From: Candidatus Phytoplasma mali
GTDB lineage: Bacteria; Bacillota_I; Bacilli_A; Acholeplasmatales; Acholeplasmataceae
Direction: 5' to 3'
DNA length: 64,000 nucleotides
Assembly: GCF_000026205.1 (NCBI RefSeq)
Contig: NC_011047.1
Location: forward strand, 372,001-436,000
Below are positions 44,566 through 54,014 of the stretch, in pieces. The notes under the pieces were generated by a model. The model did no database searches, was not told the origin of the DNA, and saw nothing but the letters and a program-made list of their open reading frames with translations. A program made the translations under genes and the position numbers. Each line of letters opens with the position of its first letter. The stretch's first letter is position 1.

Positions 44566-47025
44566 ATGAAAAAAAACAAAAAAACAAATATTAATAATAT
44601 TAATGAAAATAATTTAAAAAATAAAATTTTTTCTCAATTTTATGGATTAAACAATAAAGAAATAGAAGAAAGAAAAAAATCAGGAAAAGTAAATATAATT
44701 ACTCAAAAGGTTCAAAAAACAGCATTAAGCATTATTTTAAGTAATTTTTTTAGTTTTTTAAATTTATTAGTATTTTTAATAGCTTGTTTTTTAATTTATC
44801 TAAAAAGATATGAACAACTTTTTTTTCTATTTACTAACACAACTAATGTTTTGATTGGAATTTTTCATGAACTTAGGGCTAAATATACTTTAGATAAAAT
44901 ATCTTTATTAATTTCTAATAAATCTAAAGTTATTCGTAATGGTAAATTAATTGAAATTAATGCTTCCGAAATAGTAATTGATGATATTTTGTATATAGAA
45001 ACAGGATATCAAATTTTAGTAGATGCTAAAGTAAAAGATGGATTTATTGAAGTAGATGAATCTTTTTTGACTGGAGAATCAAATTTAGTTTCTAAAAAAA
45101 AAGACGATTTTTTATTTTCTGGTAGTTATGTTTTTTCAGGTCAAGCTTGTGCTGAAGTTAAAGAAATAGGAAATAATACTTATATTCAAAAAATTTCTAA
45201 AGAAGCTAAAAAATATCTTAAAATTCAAACACCTTTAATGAGAAATTTATCTTTTTTTGTTAAAGTTATTTTGATTATTATATTTCCGATGGCTATAACA
45301 ATGTATTTAACTTTTCCTCATGAATCAATGTATAATACATTAAATTTGTATTACTTGGGCTTGTTTGGGATGATTATTGGAATGATGCCGACAGGAATTT
45401 TTCTTTTAATAAGTTTATCTTTAACAATTAGTTGTTTAAAATTAGTTAAAAATAATGTTTATGTTCAAGATTTTTTTGCTATTGAAATGTTATCTCAAAT
45501 CAATATTTTATGTTTAGATAAAACAGGCACTATTACCGATGGTAAAATGAATGTTAAAAAGGTTTTAAAAATTAACCAATTACATAACATTTCCTTAGAA
45601 CAAATTATCTCACAAATGTTACCCACAAAACAAGATTTAAATTTTACTAGTGATGTTTTACGAAAAAGTTTTGTTACTTCACAATCTGATTTTTTGCCAT
45701 ATAAAAAGATTGATAGTTTAAGTTTTTCTAGTATACGTAAATATAGTGCTATAGAATTTGAGCAATTAGGTACTTTCTTTTTAGGTTCTCCTGAATTTAT
45801 TTTAAAAAAAGATTTTAATATTATTCAAAAAGAGGTTGATGAATATTCAAGTTTAGGTTATAGAGTTATTTTATTAGCTAAAAATAATTTTTCTTTAAAA
45901 GAAAATGAAAAAACATTTTGCGAAAAAGAACCATTATATTTGATTATTATTGAAGATAATATTAAAAAAAATATTATTTCTACTATAAATTATTTTAAAC
46001 AAAATGATGTAGCAATTAAAATTATTTCAGGAGATAATTATTTAACTGTGGCTAGCATTGGTAAGCGTTTAGGAATTATAGAAAATAATCAAGAAGCTAT
46101 TAGTTTAGAAAATTTAACTGATAAAGAAGTCAGTGACTTGGCTTTAAAATATAAAGTTTTTGGTAGAACCTCACCTAAACAAAAAAAAATTTTAATTGAA
46201 AGTTTTAAAAAACAAAATTATAAAGTAGCCATGACTGGTGATGGAGTTAATGATGTTTTAGCTTTTAAAGTTTCTGATATTTCTATCGCGATGGGTTCTG
46301 GCAGTCAAGTAACACGTAATTTAGCCAATATAGTTTTAATGGATTCTCAGTTTAATTCAATACCTAATATTGTTTCAGAAGGTAGAACAGTAATCAATAA
46401 CTTGGAAAAAGTTTCTATTTTATTTTTTTCTAAAACAATTTCTTCTTTTTTATTAGGATTAACCGTTGTTATTAGTAATTTGTTTTTATTTTCATATATG
46501 AAAAAATTAATTTTTCCCATTGATCCTTTACAATTAAATTTATTAGATTTTTTTTCTATTGGAATTCCTTCTTTCTTTTTAATGTTTGAAAATAATAATA
46601 AAGTTGTTAAAGATGATAAATTTTTAATAAAAGTTTTAAAAAAAGCTTTTCCTTTTTCTTTTCTAATTTTTTTAAATTATGTATTTTTATTAATTTATTT
46701 TAGTAATGATGGCTCGGATAATTCGCAAACGCAAATAATAGTATCAAATTGTTTAGTTTTGATTGTGACGTTTGTTTTATTCTTTTTATTATTTTGTAAA
46801 TGTTATCCATTTAATAAATGGAAAAAAACATTATTTATTTTTATGATAATATTTTTTGTAATTACTTTTTATTTATTAAACCTTAAAGAAATTATTAATT
46901 TTGTAATTTTTACACCAGAATTTCTAAAAAACACATTACATTTATTTAGTTTTTATTTTTTATTTTTTAATTTTTTTGTTATTTGTATGTTTTTTTTAAT
47001 TAAAAGATTTGTGAAGAAATATTAA
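44566..47025 (+). CDS. P-type cation-transporting ATPase, CtpE-like (probable Ca2+)
   Basis: 819 residues from ATG 44566 (GGAG 6 nt upstream); an in-frame ATG at 44542 lacks such a site. Phosphorylation site DKTGTITDG with Asp318; GDGVNDV hinge; actuator LTGESNLV. The cytosolic loop IGIFHELRAKYTLDKISLL and the fourth-helix region GMMPTGIFLLISLSL, followed by NVYVQDFFAIEMLSQ, resemble mycobacterial CtpE, reported to be a Ca2+ importer. It is clearly different from the MgtA-type pump at 18295. The C-terminal half has six further helices. Ion specificity is inferred. Confidence 0.85.
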   Translation: MKKNKKTNINNINENNLKNKIFSQFYGLNNKEIEERKKSGKVNIITQKVQKTALSIILSNFFSFLNLLVFLIACFLIYLKRYEQLFFLFTNTTNVLIGIFHELRAKYTLDKISLLISNKSKVIRNGKLIEINASEIVIDDILYIETGYQILVDAKVKDGFIEVDESFLTGESNLVSKKKDDFLFSGSYVFSGQACAEVKEIGNNTYIQKISKEAKKYLKIQTPLMRNLSFFVKVILIIIFPMAITMYLTFPHESMYNTLNLYYLGLFGMIIGMMPTGIFLLISLSLTISCLKLVKNNVYVQDFFAIEMLSQINILCLDKTGTITDGKMNVKKVLKINQLHNISLEQIISQMLPTKQDLNFTSDVLRKSFVTSQSDFLPYKKIDSLSFSSIRKYSAIEFEQLGTFFLGSPEFILKKDFNIIQKEVDEYSSLGYRVILLAKNNFSLKENEKTFCEKEPLYLIIIEDNIKKNIISTINYFKQNDVAIKIISGDNYLTVASIGKRLGIIENNQEAISLENLTDKEVSDLALKYKVFGRTSPKQKKILIESFKKQNYKVAMTGDGVNDVLAFKVSDISIAMGSGSQVTRNLANIVLMDSQFNSIPNIVSEGRTVINNLEKVSILFFSKTISSFLLGLTVVISNLFLFSYMKKLIFPIDPLQLNLLDFFSIGIPSFFLMFENNNKVVKDDKFLIKVLKKAFPFSFLIFLNYVFLLIYFSNDGSDNSQTQIIVSNCLVLIVTFVLFFLLFCKCYPFNKWKKTLFIFMIIFFVITFYLLNLKEIINFVIFTPEFLKNTLHLFSFYFLFFNFFVICMFFLIKRFVKKY

Positions 47026-47075
47026 TAATTATAATTATTAATATAATAAATAAAAAATTTAAAAAGGTTTTTATA

Positions 47076-47792
47076 ATGATTATTTATGGTAAAAATACAG
47101 TTAAAGAAGCAATTCATTCTAAAAGAAAAATTTTTAATTTGTTTATAGATGAAAAAAATTTAGATTTAAGATTGTTAAATTTTTTGAAAAAGATAAAACT
47201 TAATTTTCAATCAGTAGATAAACAATTTTTAAATAATTTAACTGGAGTTAGTAAACATCAAGGAATAGTTGCTAAAGTTGATGATTATAAATATAGTTCT
47301 TTAGAAATATTTTTAAATAATGTTAATTCGAGTAAAATAAAAAGATTTTTAATTTTAGATCAAATTCAGGATCCTCATAATTTTGGAGCTATTTTAAGAA
47401 CTGTGGAAGCTTCTGGGTTCGATGGTATTATTATTAGTTCTAAACATCAAGTTCCTATAAATTCTACTGTTGCTAAAATTGCTAGTGGGTCTTTAGAATA
47501 TGTTAAGATTTTTTTAGTAGCAAATATTTATCAAACAATTTTAAAATTAAAAAAACATAATATTTTAATTGTTTCTGCGGACGAAAAATCTTCTTATACT
47601 TTAGAAAAAATTCCTTCAAAACAATCATTAGCTATTATTGTCGGGAATGAAGGTTCAGGAATTCGTTTTTTATTAAAAAAAAATTCCGATTTGTTAGTTA
47701 AAATACCTATGCAAGGTAAAATTAATTCTTTAAATGTTAGTGTAGCGGCTGCTTTATTAATTTATTCTATTTTATTATCAAAGGATTTATAA
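47076..47792 (+). CDS. rlmB: rRNA/tRNA 2'-O-methyltransferase, SpoU family (probably RlmB)
   Basis: 238 residues. It has an N-terminal L30e-like substrate-binding domain (YGKNTVKEAIHS) followed by a knotted SPOUT domain with the three motifs LDQIQDPHNFGAILRTVEASGFDGI, IIVGNEGSGIRFLL and KIPMQGKINSLNVSVAAALLIY. RlmB methylates Gm2251 in the P loop of 23S rRNA. In Firmicutes the gene (yacO) follows cysS-mrnC; here the CtpE-like ATPase lies between them. Confidence 0.92.
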   Translation: MIIYGKNTVKEAIHSKRKIFNLFIDEKNLDLRLLNFLKKIKLNFQSVDKQFLNNLTGVSKHQGIVAKVDDYKYSSLEIFLNNVNSSKIKRFLILDQIQDPHNFGAILRTVEASGFDGIIISSKHQVPINSTVAKIASGSLEYVKIFLVANIYQTILKLKKHNILIVSADEKSSYTLEKIPSKQSLAIIVGNEGSGIRFLLKKNSDLLVKIPMQGKINSLNVSVAAALLIYSILLSKDL

Positions 47793-48379
47793 TATTTGAT
47801 TTAATTTATAAATTAGCAAATATTAATTATTTTTTAAATATTTCATAATTTATAATTTTTATTGTATAATATTTAATATAATTATTGTTTAATAAAGATT
47901 CATGAATTTAAATTATTTAAGTAATTTATTATATATTGTTTCATAAAATATCTATTTATATATATTTTCAGAAGTAAATAATCATAGTTTATATTTTTTA
48001 CATATTGTTTATTTTATATCGAAAATGTTTATTCATATATATTAAATTTATAGTATAATTAATAAAAATTTTAAAAAATAAATACTTTAATTAATAAATT
48101 TTTTATGAAAATAAAAATTATTTAATGGATATTTTTATATAAAATTTAATTTATTGATTATTTTTAAATAAATATGATTTTTTTTTATTATTTTTATCAA
48201 CTTTAAATTTTTTTTATTTTAACAATTTTACAAATATTAACAATCATAATTATTTTTTAATTATTTTTTAATTATTATTTAATTAACATTTTATTTTTTT
48301 TTACTATATTATTAATAAATTTGATAATTTATTTTAATTAATTCATTTTTTGAGAAAAATTTTAATTAGGAACTTTATT
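47793..48379. other. Long AT-rich spacer before valS
   Basis: 587 bp with no credible ORF, tRNA or T-box; the largest plain gap in the window. Two TATAAT words occur at 47865-47870 (TTCATA 17 bp upstream) and 48054-48059. Partly repeated phrases (TATATTGTTT, CATATTGTTT) and a short tandem run of AATTATTTTTT units at about 48248-48275 are visible. It may be a decayed gene or a long valS leader. Confidence 0.5.
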
Positions 48380-50971
48380 ATGAAAAAAAAATATGATTTT
48401 AAAATCATAGAAAAAGATAGATATAAAAATTGGATAAATAAAAAATATTTTAAAGATAATTTAAAAAATAATATTACTAATAGCACTATTAATAAAAAAC
48501 CTTTTACTATTATTCTTCCACCTCCAAATGTGACTGGCAAACTACATTTAGGTCATGCTTTAAATAATGTTTTACAAGATGTAATTATTAGAAGAAAAAA
48601 AATGTTAGGTTTTGAGGTTCTTTTTTTACCAGGAATGGATCATGCTGGCATTGCTACACAAATTAAAGTAAAAAAAAGATTGAAATCTGAAGGATTATTT
48701 AATAAAGAACTTTCTAAAGAAACTTTTTTAAAATACGCTTGGCAATGGAAAGCAGAATACGCAAATAAAATAAGACGTCAATGGGAAATTTTAGGTTTAC
48801 ATTTAGATTATGACAATGAAAAATTTACTTTAGACTCAGATTTAAGTTCCACTGTTAAATATGCTTTTATTAAATTATATCATCAAAATTTAATTTATCG
48901 TTCGGATAGAATTATTAATTGGGATCCACAAACACAAACAGCTTTATCTAATGTTGAAGTATATTATCAAGAAAAAAATTCTAATATGTATTATTTAAAA
49001 TATTTTTTGCAAAATGATAATAGTTTTTTTTTAGAAGTGGCCACTACTAGACCAGAAACTATGTTTGTTGATCAAGCTTTAATGGTTCATCCAGATGATA
49101 ACAGATATAAACATTTTATTGGTTCTAAATTTTTCATTCCTGATACTAATATTGTTATTCCTTTGATTAGTGATCCTTATGTTAAACCAGAATTTGGATC
49201 AGGAGTTGTTAAAGTAACTCCAGCTCATGATGAAAATGATTTTTCAATTGGTAAAAAACATAATTTAAAAGCAGTTTTATGTATGAATAAAGATGGAACT
49301 ATGAATAAAATGGCTTTTAATTATGAAAATTTAGACCGTTTTGTTTGTCGTCAAAAATTAATTAATGTTTTGGAAAAGAAAGGTTTTGTGAGTAAAATAG
49401 AACCTTATGTTTGCTCAATAGGTTATTCTTCTATTTCTAATGTTCCTATCGAACAAAGACTTTCTTTACAATGGTTTTTAAAAACTAACGAATTAGCTAA
49501 AAATGTTTTAAATAAAAACAAAATTAATTTTTATCCCGCGCGTTATAAAAAAACATTTATGCGTTGGTTAGAAAATTTACAAGATTGGTGTATTTCACGC
49601 CAATTATGGTGGGGCCATTCTATTCCTGCTTGGCAAAAGGGTTCTAAAATTAAAGTTCAGATTGAAAGTCCAGGTAAAGAATGGAAAGCTGATCCGGATG
49701 TTTTAGATACTTGGTTTTCTTCTTCTTTATGGCCTTTTAGTGTTTTAGGTTGGCCAAATAAAGATAATTTTAATTTTAAACATCGTTTTCCTACGGATGT
49801 TTTGGTTACAGGTTATGATATTTTAACTTTTTGGGTTTCTCGTATGTGTTTACAAAGTCTACATTTAACTCATAAAGATCCTTTTAAAGATGTTTTATTG
49901 CATGGATTAATTAGAGATTCTAAAGGGAATAAAATGTCTAAATCTAAAGATAATGGTATTGATCCTAATTTAGTTATAGAAAAATATGGAACAGATGTTT
50001 TAAGATGGTTTTTAACTACAAATTCTAGTCCTGGTATGGATTTCAATTATGATGAAATTAAAATTGATGCTAGTTGGAATTTTTTAAATAAAATATGGAA
50101 TATTAGTCGTTTTTTTAAGTTAAAATTTAATATTTTTACAGAAGATTTCGATGAAAATAAATTATTATTTCCAGAAAAAGCTATTTTAACTCAATTTAAA
50201 CAATTATTAACTAAAGTCGATATTTTATTTGAAAAATATGAATTTCATGAAGTAGGGAAATTAATTTATAAATTTCTTTGGGAAGATTTTGCGAATTGGG
50301 GATTAGAATTTTTAAAAGATCATATTCAAACAACTAACACACAAAAATTTTTAATTTATATTTTTAATAATATTTTAAAGTTATTGAATCCATTTATTCC
50401 ATTTTTAACAGATTTTATTTATGCAGAAATTAATAAAACTGATACTATTATGTTATGTAATTGGCCAAAAATTCATTATGAAAATTTAGAATGTTTGAAA
50501 GATTTTGAAATTTTAAAGAACTTGATTATTAAAATGCGCCAATTTATTAAAAAATATGAAATTAATAATTTTAAATTAATCTCTATAGAATTAGAACTTT
50601 CTATTGAAAAACAAGAAATCTTATTACCTTTCAAAAGTATTTTAAAAAAATTTTTTCAGGTTAATGACGTAATTTTCATTAAACAAGTTAATAAAGAAAG
50701 TAAAACTCTTTTATTTGTTGAAAGAGATATGAGTGTTTATTTAGATAAAAATATTTTTTTATTTTTAAATAAACAAAAAAGTAAAAATAATCTACAAAGT
50801 CAAAAAGAATTTATTTTTAAAGAAATTAAACGCAGTGAAAATATTTTAAATAATAAAGATTTTTTAACAAAAGCTAATCCAAATAAAATAATAGAAGAGA
50901 AAAATAAATATCAAAATTATTTATCTGAGTATAAAAAAATAATGAATTTTTTATCTCATGAAAAAGAATAA
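48380..50971 (+). CDS. valS: Valyl-tRNA synthetase
   Basis: 863 residues from ATG 48380 (AGGAAC upstream); an in-frame TTG at 48350 has no ribosome-binding site. Motifs: PPPNVTGKLHLGHALNN (HIGH), the editing domain with TTRPETMFVDQALMVHPDD, LQWFLKTNELA, DWCISRQLWWGHSIPAW, and KMSKS in GNKMSKSKDNGIDP. The C-terminal anticodon domain and a Lys-rich coiled coil typical of ValRS finish the protein. It charges tRNA-Val. No T-box leader is seen. Confidence 0.98.
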   Translation: MKKKYDFKIIEKDRYKNWINKKYFKDNLKNNITNSTINKKPFTIILPPPNVTGKLHLGHALNNVLQDVIIRRKKMLGFEVLFLPGMDHAGIATQIKVKKRLKSEGLFNKELSKETFLKYAWQWKAEYANKIRRQWEILGLHLDYDNEKFTLDSDLSSTVKYAFIKLYHQNLIYRSDRIINWDPQTQTALSNVEVYYQEKNSNMYYLKYFLQNDNSFFLEVATTRPETMFVDQALMVHPDDNRYKHFIGSKFFIPDTNIVIPLISDPYVKPEFGSGVVKVTPAHDENDFSIGKKHNLKAVLCMNKDGTMNKMAFNYENLDRFVCRQKLINVLEKKGFVSKIEPYVCSIGYSSISNVPIEQRLSLQWFLKTNELAKNVLNKNKINFYPARYKKTFMRWLENLQDWCISRQLWWGHSIPAWQKGSKIKVQIESPGKEWKADPDVLDTWFSSSLWPFSVLGWPNKDNFNFKHRFPTDVLVTGYDILTFWVSRMCLQSLHLTHKDPFKDVLLHGLIRDSKGNKMSKSKDNGIDPNLVIEKYGTDVLRWFLTTNSSPGMDFNYDEIKIDASWNFLNKIWNISRFFKLKFNIFTEDFDENKLLFPEKAILTQFKQLLTKVDILFEKYEFHEVGKLIYKFLWEDFANWGLEFLKDHIQTTNTQKFLIYIFNNILKLLNPFIPFLTDFIYAEINKTDTIMLCNWPKIHYENLECLKDFEILKNLIIKMRQFIKKYEINNFKLISIELELSIEKQEILLPFKSILKKFFQVNDVIFIKQVNKESKTLLFVERDMSVYLDKNIFLFLNKQKSKNNLQSQKEFIFKEIKRSENILNNKDFLTKANPNKIIEEKNKYQNYLSEYKKIMNFLSHEKE

Positions 50972-51008
50972 AATTGATAATAATTAATTTATCAATGAGG
51001 TTTTAAAT

Positions 51009-51785
51009 ATGATTATTAATAATAATATTATTTATACTGAATTTAAAATTGTGAATAATCCCAAAGCTAATATTATTATTACTCATGGTTTAGGCCAAAA
51101 TTCTAAAGATTATTATAGTTTATCGAAATATTTTAATCAAGCTGGTTATAATGTTTTATTATATGATGTTCGTGGACATGGTAAAAGCAGCGGCCCAAGA
51201 GGCGATATTCATAATTTTCATTTTTTTTTAGATGATTTATTTCAATTAGTTTTGTTTTTGAAAAAAATTAATAAATTAAAAATTTTTTTATTAGGCCATA
51301 GTATGGGTGGCATTATTGTTAATAGTTATGCTGTTAAATATAGTAATATCGATGGATTAATTATTAGTTCAGCGCCTACCATGATTGATAAAAAATATTT
51401 ATTTTATCAATATCCTTATTATTTTTTTAATTTTAAGAAAATTAAACTAAATTTTCAAAGATTTAATAATGTTTCAATTGATAACTATAATCCTTATAGT
51501 TTAGATTATGTAAAGCCACGTTTAATGAGAAATATTTTAATTTTAAGCATAAAATATTTCAATAAAAATTTAAAAAAATATTTATTTCCTGTTTTGTTTT
51601 TGCATAATTTTCAAGATAAAATAGTTTCTTACTTACATAGTAAAACATTATTTAATAAAATTGAATCAAAAGATAAAAAAATTAATTTATATCCTTATTA
51701 TGATCATAATTTATTTAATGTTTTAGAACATAAAATAGTTATATCAGATATTTTAGAATGGTTAGATTTACAAATTTTAAAATAA
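51009..51785 (+). CDS. Alpha/beta hydrolase, monoacylglycerol lipase/lysophospholipase-like
   Basis: 258 residues, one alpha/beta-hydrolase domain. The oxyanion-side HG lies in ITHGLGQNS (26-27), then VLLYDVRGHGKSSGPRG. The nucleophile elbow is GHSMGG with Ser98. The acid is probably in NFQDKIVS and the His in YYDHNLF. The GHGKSSGPRG phrase is typical of monoacylglycerol lipases. No signal peptide, so it would act on lipids inside the cell, perhaps recycling host-derived acylglycerols for PlsC. Substrate is not shown. It lies 38 bp after valS. Confidence 0.85.
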   Translation: MIINNNIIYTEFKIVNNPKANIIITHGLGQNSKDYYSLSKYFNQAGYNVLLYDVRGHGKSSGPRGDIHNFHFFLDDLFQLVLFLKKINKLKIFLLGHSMGGIIVNSYAVKYSNIDGLIISSAPTMIDKKYLFYQYPYYFFNFKKIKLNFQRFNNVSIDNYNPYSLDYVKPRLMRNILILSIKYFNKNLKKYLFPVLFLHNFQDKIVSYLHSKTLFNKIESKDKKINLYPYYDHNLFNVLEHKIVISDILEWLDLQILK

Positions 51786-51800
51786 AAATTTATTTTATAA

Positions 51801-51825
51801 AAATATTTAACATTATTAAATATTT
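51801..51825 (+). terminator. Weak A/T-only stem-loop after the hydrolase gene
   Basis: AAATATTTAA (51801-51810) and TTAAATATTT (51816-51825) form a perfect 10-bp stem with a 5-nt loop, but there is no G-C pair and no long T run. Confidence 0.3.
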
Positions 51826-51836
51826 AATTATTTATA

Positions 51837-51865
51837 TTGCAATATATTTTTTTTTAAGTTATAAT
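51837..51865 (+). promoter_or_regulatory. Promoter of the S10 ribosomal operon
   Basis: TTGCAA at 51837-51842 and TATAAT at 51860-51865 with a 17-bp spacer. The leader of about 140 nt to rpsJ could house autogenous control, but I see no recognisable L4-type structure. A second TATAAT at 51959-51964 lacks a good -35. Confidence 0.65.
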
Positions 51866-52014
51866 ATTTAATGTTTATTTTTAATTCTAATTTATTTAAT
51901 AAAAAAAAATAATAATTATTTTTTTAAATTTAATATCATTTATGAAATTTATTTTATATATAATCTTTGAATTGCTTTTTATGATATTTAAAAAATAATA
52001 TATGGAGAAATAAA

Positions 52015-52329
52015 ATGTCTAAAGAAAAAGAAATTATTAAGATTTTTTTGAAAACATATGAACATCACTTGATTGATCAAGTTGCGAAAAAAATTATTAA
52101 TAATGTTTTAAAAACAGGAGTTGAAGTTAAAGGACCTGTACCTTTACCTACCAAAAGAGAAGTTTTTACTGTTTTACGTTCTCCTTTTGTAAATAAGGAT
52201 TCTCGAGAACAGTTTGAACGTCGAACTCATAAGCGTTTAATTCAAATTATTAATCCTAATCCAAAAACTATTGATGCTTTAATGCATATTGATTTGCCTT
52301 CTGAGGTAGATATTTTATTAAAAAAATAA
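52015..52329 (+). CDS. rpsJ: 30S ribosomal protein S10
   Basis: 104 residues, normal size. [41 protein letters not shown] and [14 protein letters not shown] are the family signatures. It sits in the 30S head and also serves as NusE in antitermination with NusA (22158). First gene of the S10-spc super-operon, which has the Firmicutes order. GGAG precedes ATG 52015. Confidence 0.99.
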   Translation: MSKEKEIIKIFLKTYEHHLIDQVAKKIINNVLKTGVEVKGPVPLPTKREVFTVLRSPFVNKDSREQFERRTHKRLIQIINPNPKTIDALMHIDLPSEVDILLKK

Positions 52330-52379
52330 AAATTAGATAAATAATTGTTAAAATTTTAGAAAGGAAATAATTAAAGTAT

Positions 52380-53039
52380 ATGGCTAAGGGAATCTTAGGA
52401 AGAAAAATAGGTATGACACAAGTTTTTGATGAAAAAGGATCATTAATTCCTATTACAATTGTTGATGTTTCGGATAATGTTATTTTACAACAAAATAGTG
52501 TTGAAAAAAATGGTTATCTTTCTACTCAATTAGGATTTAGTTCTAAAAGAGAGAAATTAAGTACAAAACCAGCTTTAGGACATTTTAAAAACGCTAAAAC
52601 ATCACCTAAGCGATTCATTAAAGAAATTCGTTTTTTACCAGGTATTAAAAATGAATTATCAGAATTAGATTTAGGCACTAGTCTAAAAACTAATTTATTT
52701 CAACCAGGAGATATTGTCGATGTTATTGGTATTTCTAAAGGTAAAGGTTTTTCTGGTTCTATTAAAAGACATAATCAAAGTGAAGGTCCTAAAAGTCATG
52801 GTTCTAGATACCACCGAAGACCAGGTTCTATGGGACCAATTAAAGGTAAAATAAAAGGTAAGAAATTGCCTGGACAAATGGGACATCAAACTGTAACTTT
52901 GCAAAATTTAAAAATTAATTCTATTGATCATGAACAAGAACTTTTTTTAATTAAAGGTAGTATTCCTGGGCCTAGAAAAGGATTTGTAATGATTAAAACT
53001 GCAATTAAAACAGTCATAAAGGAGAACCAAGATGCCTAA
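52380..53039 (+). CDS. rplC: 50S ribosomal protein L3
   Basis: 219 residues. The start MAKGILGRKIGMTQVFDEKG and the central loop KGKGFSGSIKRHNQSEGPKSHGSRYHRRPGSMG, which reaches the peptidyl-transferase centre, are typical. One of the two proteins that start 50S assembly. It ends inside the start of rplD (8-bp overlap). Confidence 0.99.
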   Translation: MAKGILGRKIGMTQVFDEKGSLIPITIVDVSDNVILQQNSVEKNGYLSTQLGFSSKREKLSTKPALGHFKNAKTSPKRFIKEIRFLPGIKNELSELDLGTSLKTNLFQPGDIVDVIGISKGKGFSGSIKRHNQSEGPKSHGSRYHRRPGSMGPIKGKIKGKKLPGQMGHQTVTLQNLKINSIDHEQELFLIKGSIPGPRKGFVMIKTAIKTVIKENQDA

Positions 53040-53655
53040 ATATAATTTGATTAATCAAAAAGGAGATTTTTTATCTCAAATTGATTTAGATGATGAAATT
53101 TTTGGTATTTCAATAAATAAACAAGTTTTATATGATGTAGTTAATGCTCAGAGAGCATCAATGAGACAAGGTACTCATGCTACCAAAAACAGAGCTTTAG
53201 TTTCAGGTGGGGGTAAAAAACCTTGGCGTCAAAAAGGAACAGGACGTGCTCGTCATGGAACTATTAGATCACCTTTATGGAGAGGTGGGGGCGTTGCTTT
53301 TGGTCCTTCTCCTCGTGATTATTCTGTGAAAGTTAATCAAAAGGTACGAAGATTAGCTTTAAAAATGGCCTTATCTTGGAAAATTAATAATAAAAATTTA
53401 ATATTAATAGATAATATTAATTTAGAAACACATAAAACTAAAGAATTTCAAAATATTTTAGATCAATTAAATATTCAACAAAAAACTTTAATTTTAACTA
53501 AAGATTTAAATCATAATTTATGTCTTTCTATTAGAAATTTATCTAAAGTATTATTAGAAACTGTAAGTCATGTTAGTGTTTATCAATTGTTAAGTTATTC
53601 TACAATTATTTTAACAAAAGAAGCTGCTAATTATTTTGAGGAGAATTTAAAATAA
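53032..53655 (+). CDS. rplD: 50S ribosomal protein L4
   Basis: 207 residues. The exit-tunnel loop GGGKKPWRQKGTGRARHG and RGGGVAFGPSPRDYS are intact; these are the sites linked to macrolide contact. In other bacteria L4 also represses its own operon. The ATG lies in the rplC tail after GGAG, and the stop overlaps the rplW ATG by one base, so translation of the three genes is coupled. Confidence 0.99.
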   Translation: MPKYNLINQKGDFLSQIDLDDEIFGISINKQVLYDVVNAQRASMRQGTHATKNRALVSGGGKKPWRQKGTGRARHGTIRSPLWRGGGVAFGPSPRDYSVKVNQKVRRLALKMALSWKINNKNLILIDNINLETHKTKEFQNILDQLNIQQKTLILTKDLNHNLCLSIRNLSKVLLETVSHVSVYQLLSYSTIILTKEAANYFEENLK

Positions 53656-53939
53656 TGATTAAATATTATGATTTGATTAAATCGCCTATTTTTACAGAAG
53701 AAACTAATAAATTAATCGAAAGACAAAATAAATATTTTTTTAAAGTATCTAAAAAAGCTAATAAAATAGACATTAAAAAAGCTTTAGAAAAGATTTTTTT
53801 AATTAAAGTAAAATCTGTGAATACTTTAAATGTTTCTCCTAAGTTTAAAAGAAAAGGTAAATATTCAGGTTATACATCAGGTTATAAAAAAGCTATTGTG
53901 AAATTATTTCCTGGTCATAAAATAGATATTATTAATTAA
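53655..53939 (+). CDS. rplW: 50S ribosomal protein L23
   Basis: 94 residues. IKSPIFTEETNKLIERQNKYFFKVSKKANKIDIKKALEKIF is the L23 pattern (P-x-x-T-E in the first strand). It surrounds the tunnel exit and docks trigger factor (3828) and SRP. A stem-loop TGTTTATT/AATAAACA at 53957-53979 lies in the 75-bp spacer before rplB but lacks a T run. Confidence 0.98.
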   Translation: MIKYYDLIKSPIFTEETNKLIERQNKYFFKVSKKANKIDIKKALEKIFLIKVKSVNTLNVSPKFKRKGKYSGYTSGYKKAIVKLFPGHKIDIIN

Positions 53940-54014
53940 TATATAAAATATTTATTTGTTTATTATAAAAAAATAAACATATATTATAATTTTTTAAGGA
54001 AGGTTAATCAATCA

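Noticed and set aside
47793-48379. A T-box leader before valS.
   Set aside because: The T-box core around AGGGTGGNACCGCG is absent and no terminator hairpin precedes valS.
53957-53979. Stem-loop between rplW and rplB as a terminator.
   Set aside because: The stem is A/T-dominated with no T run, and the operon clearly continues; at most an RNA-processing or pausing site.
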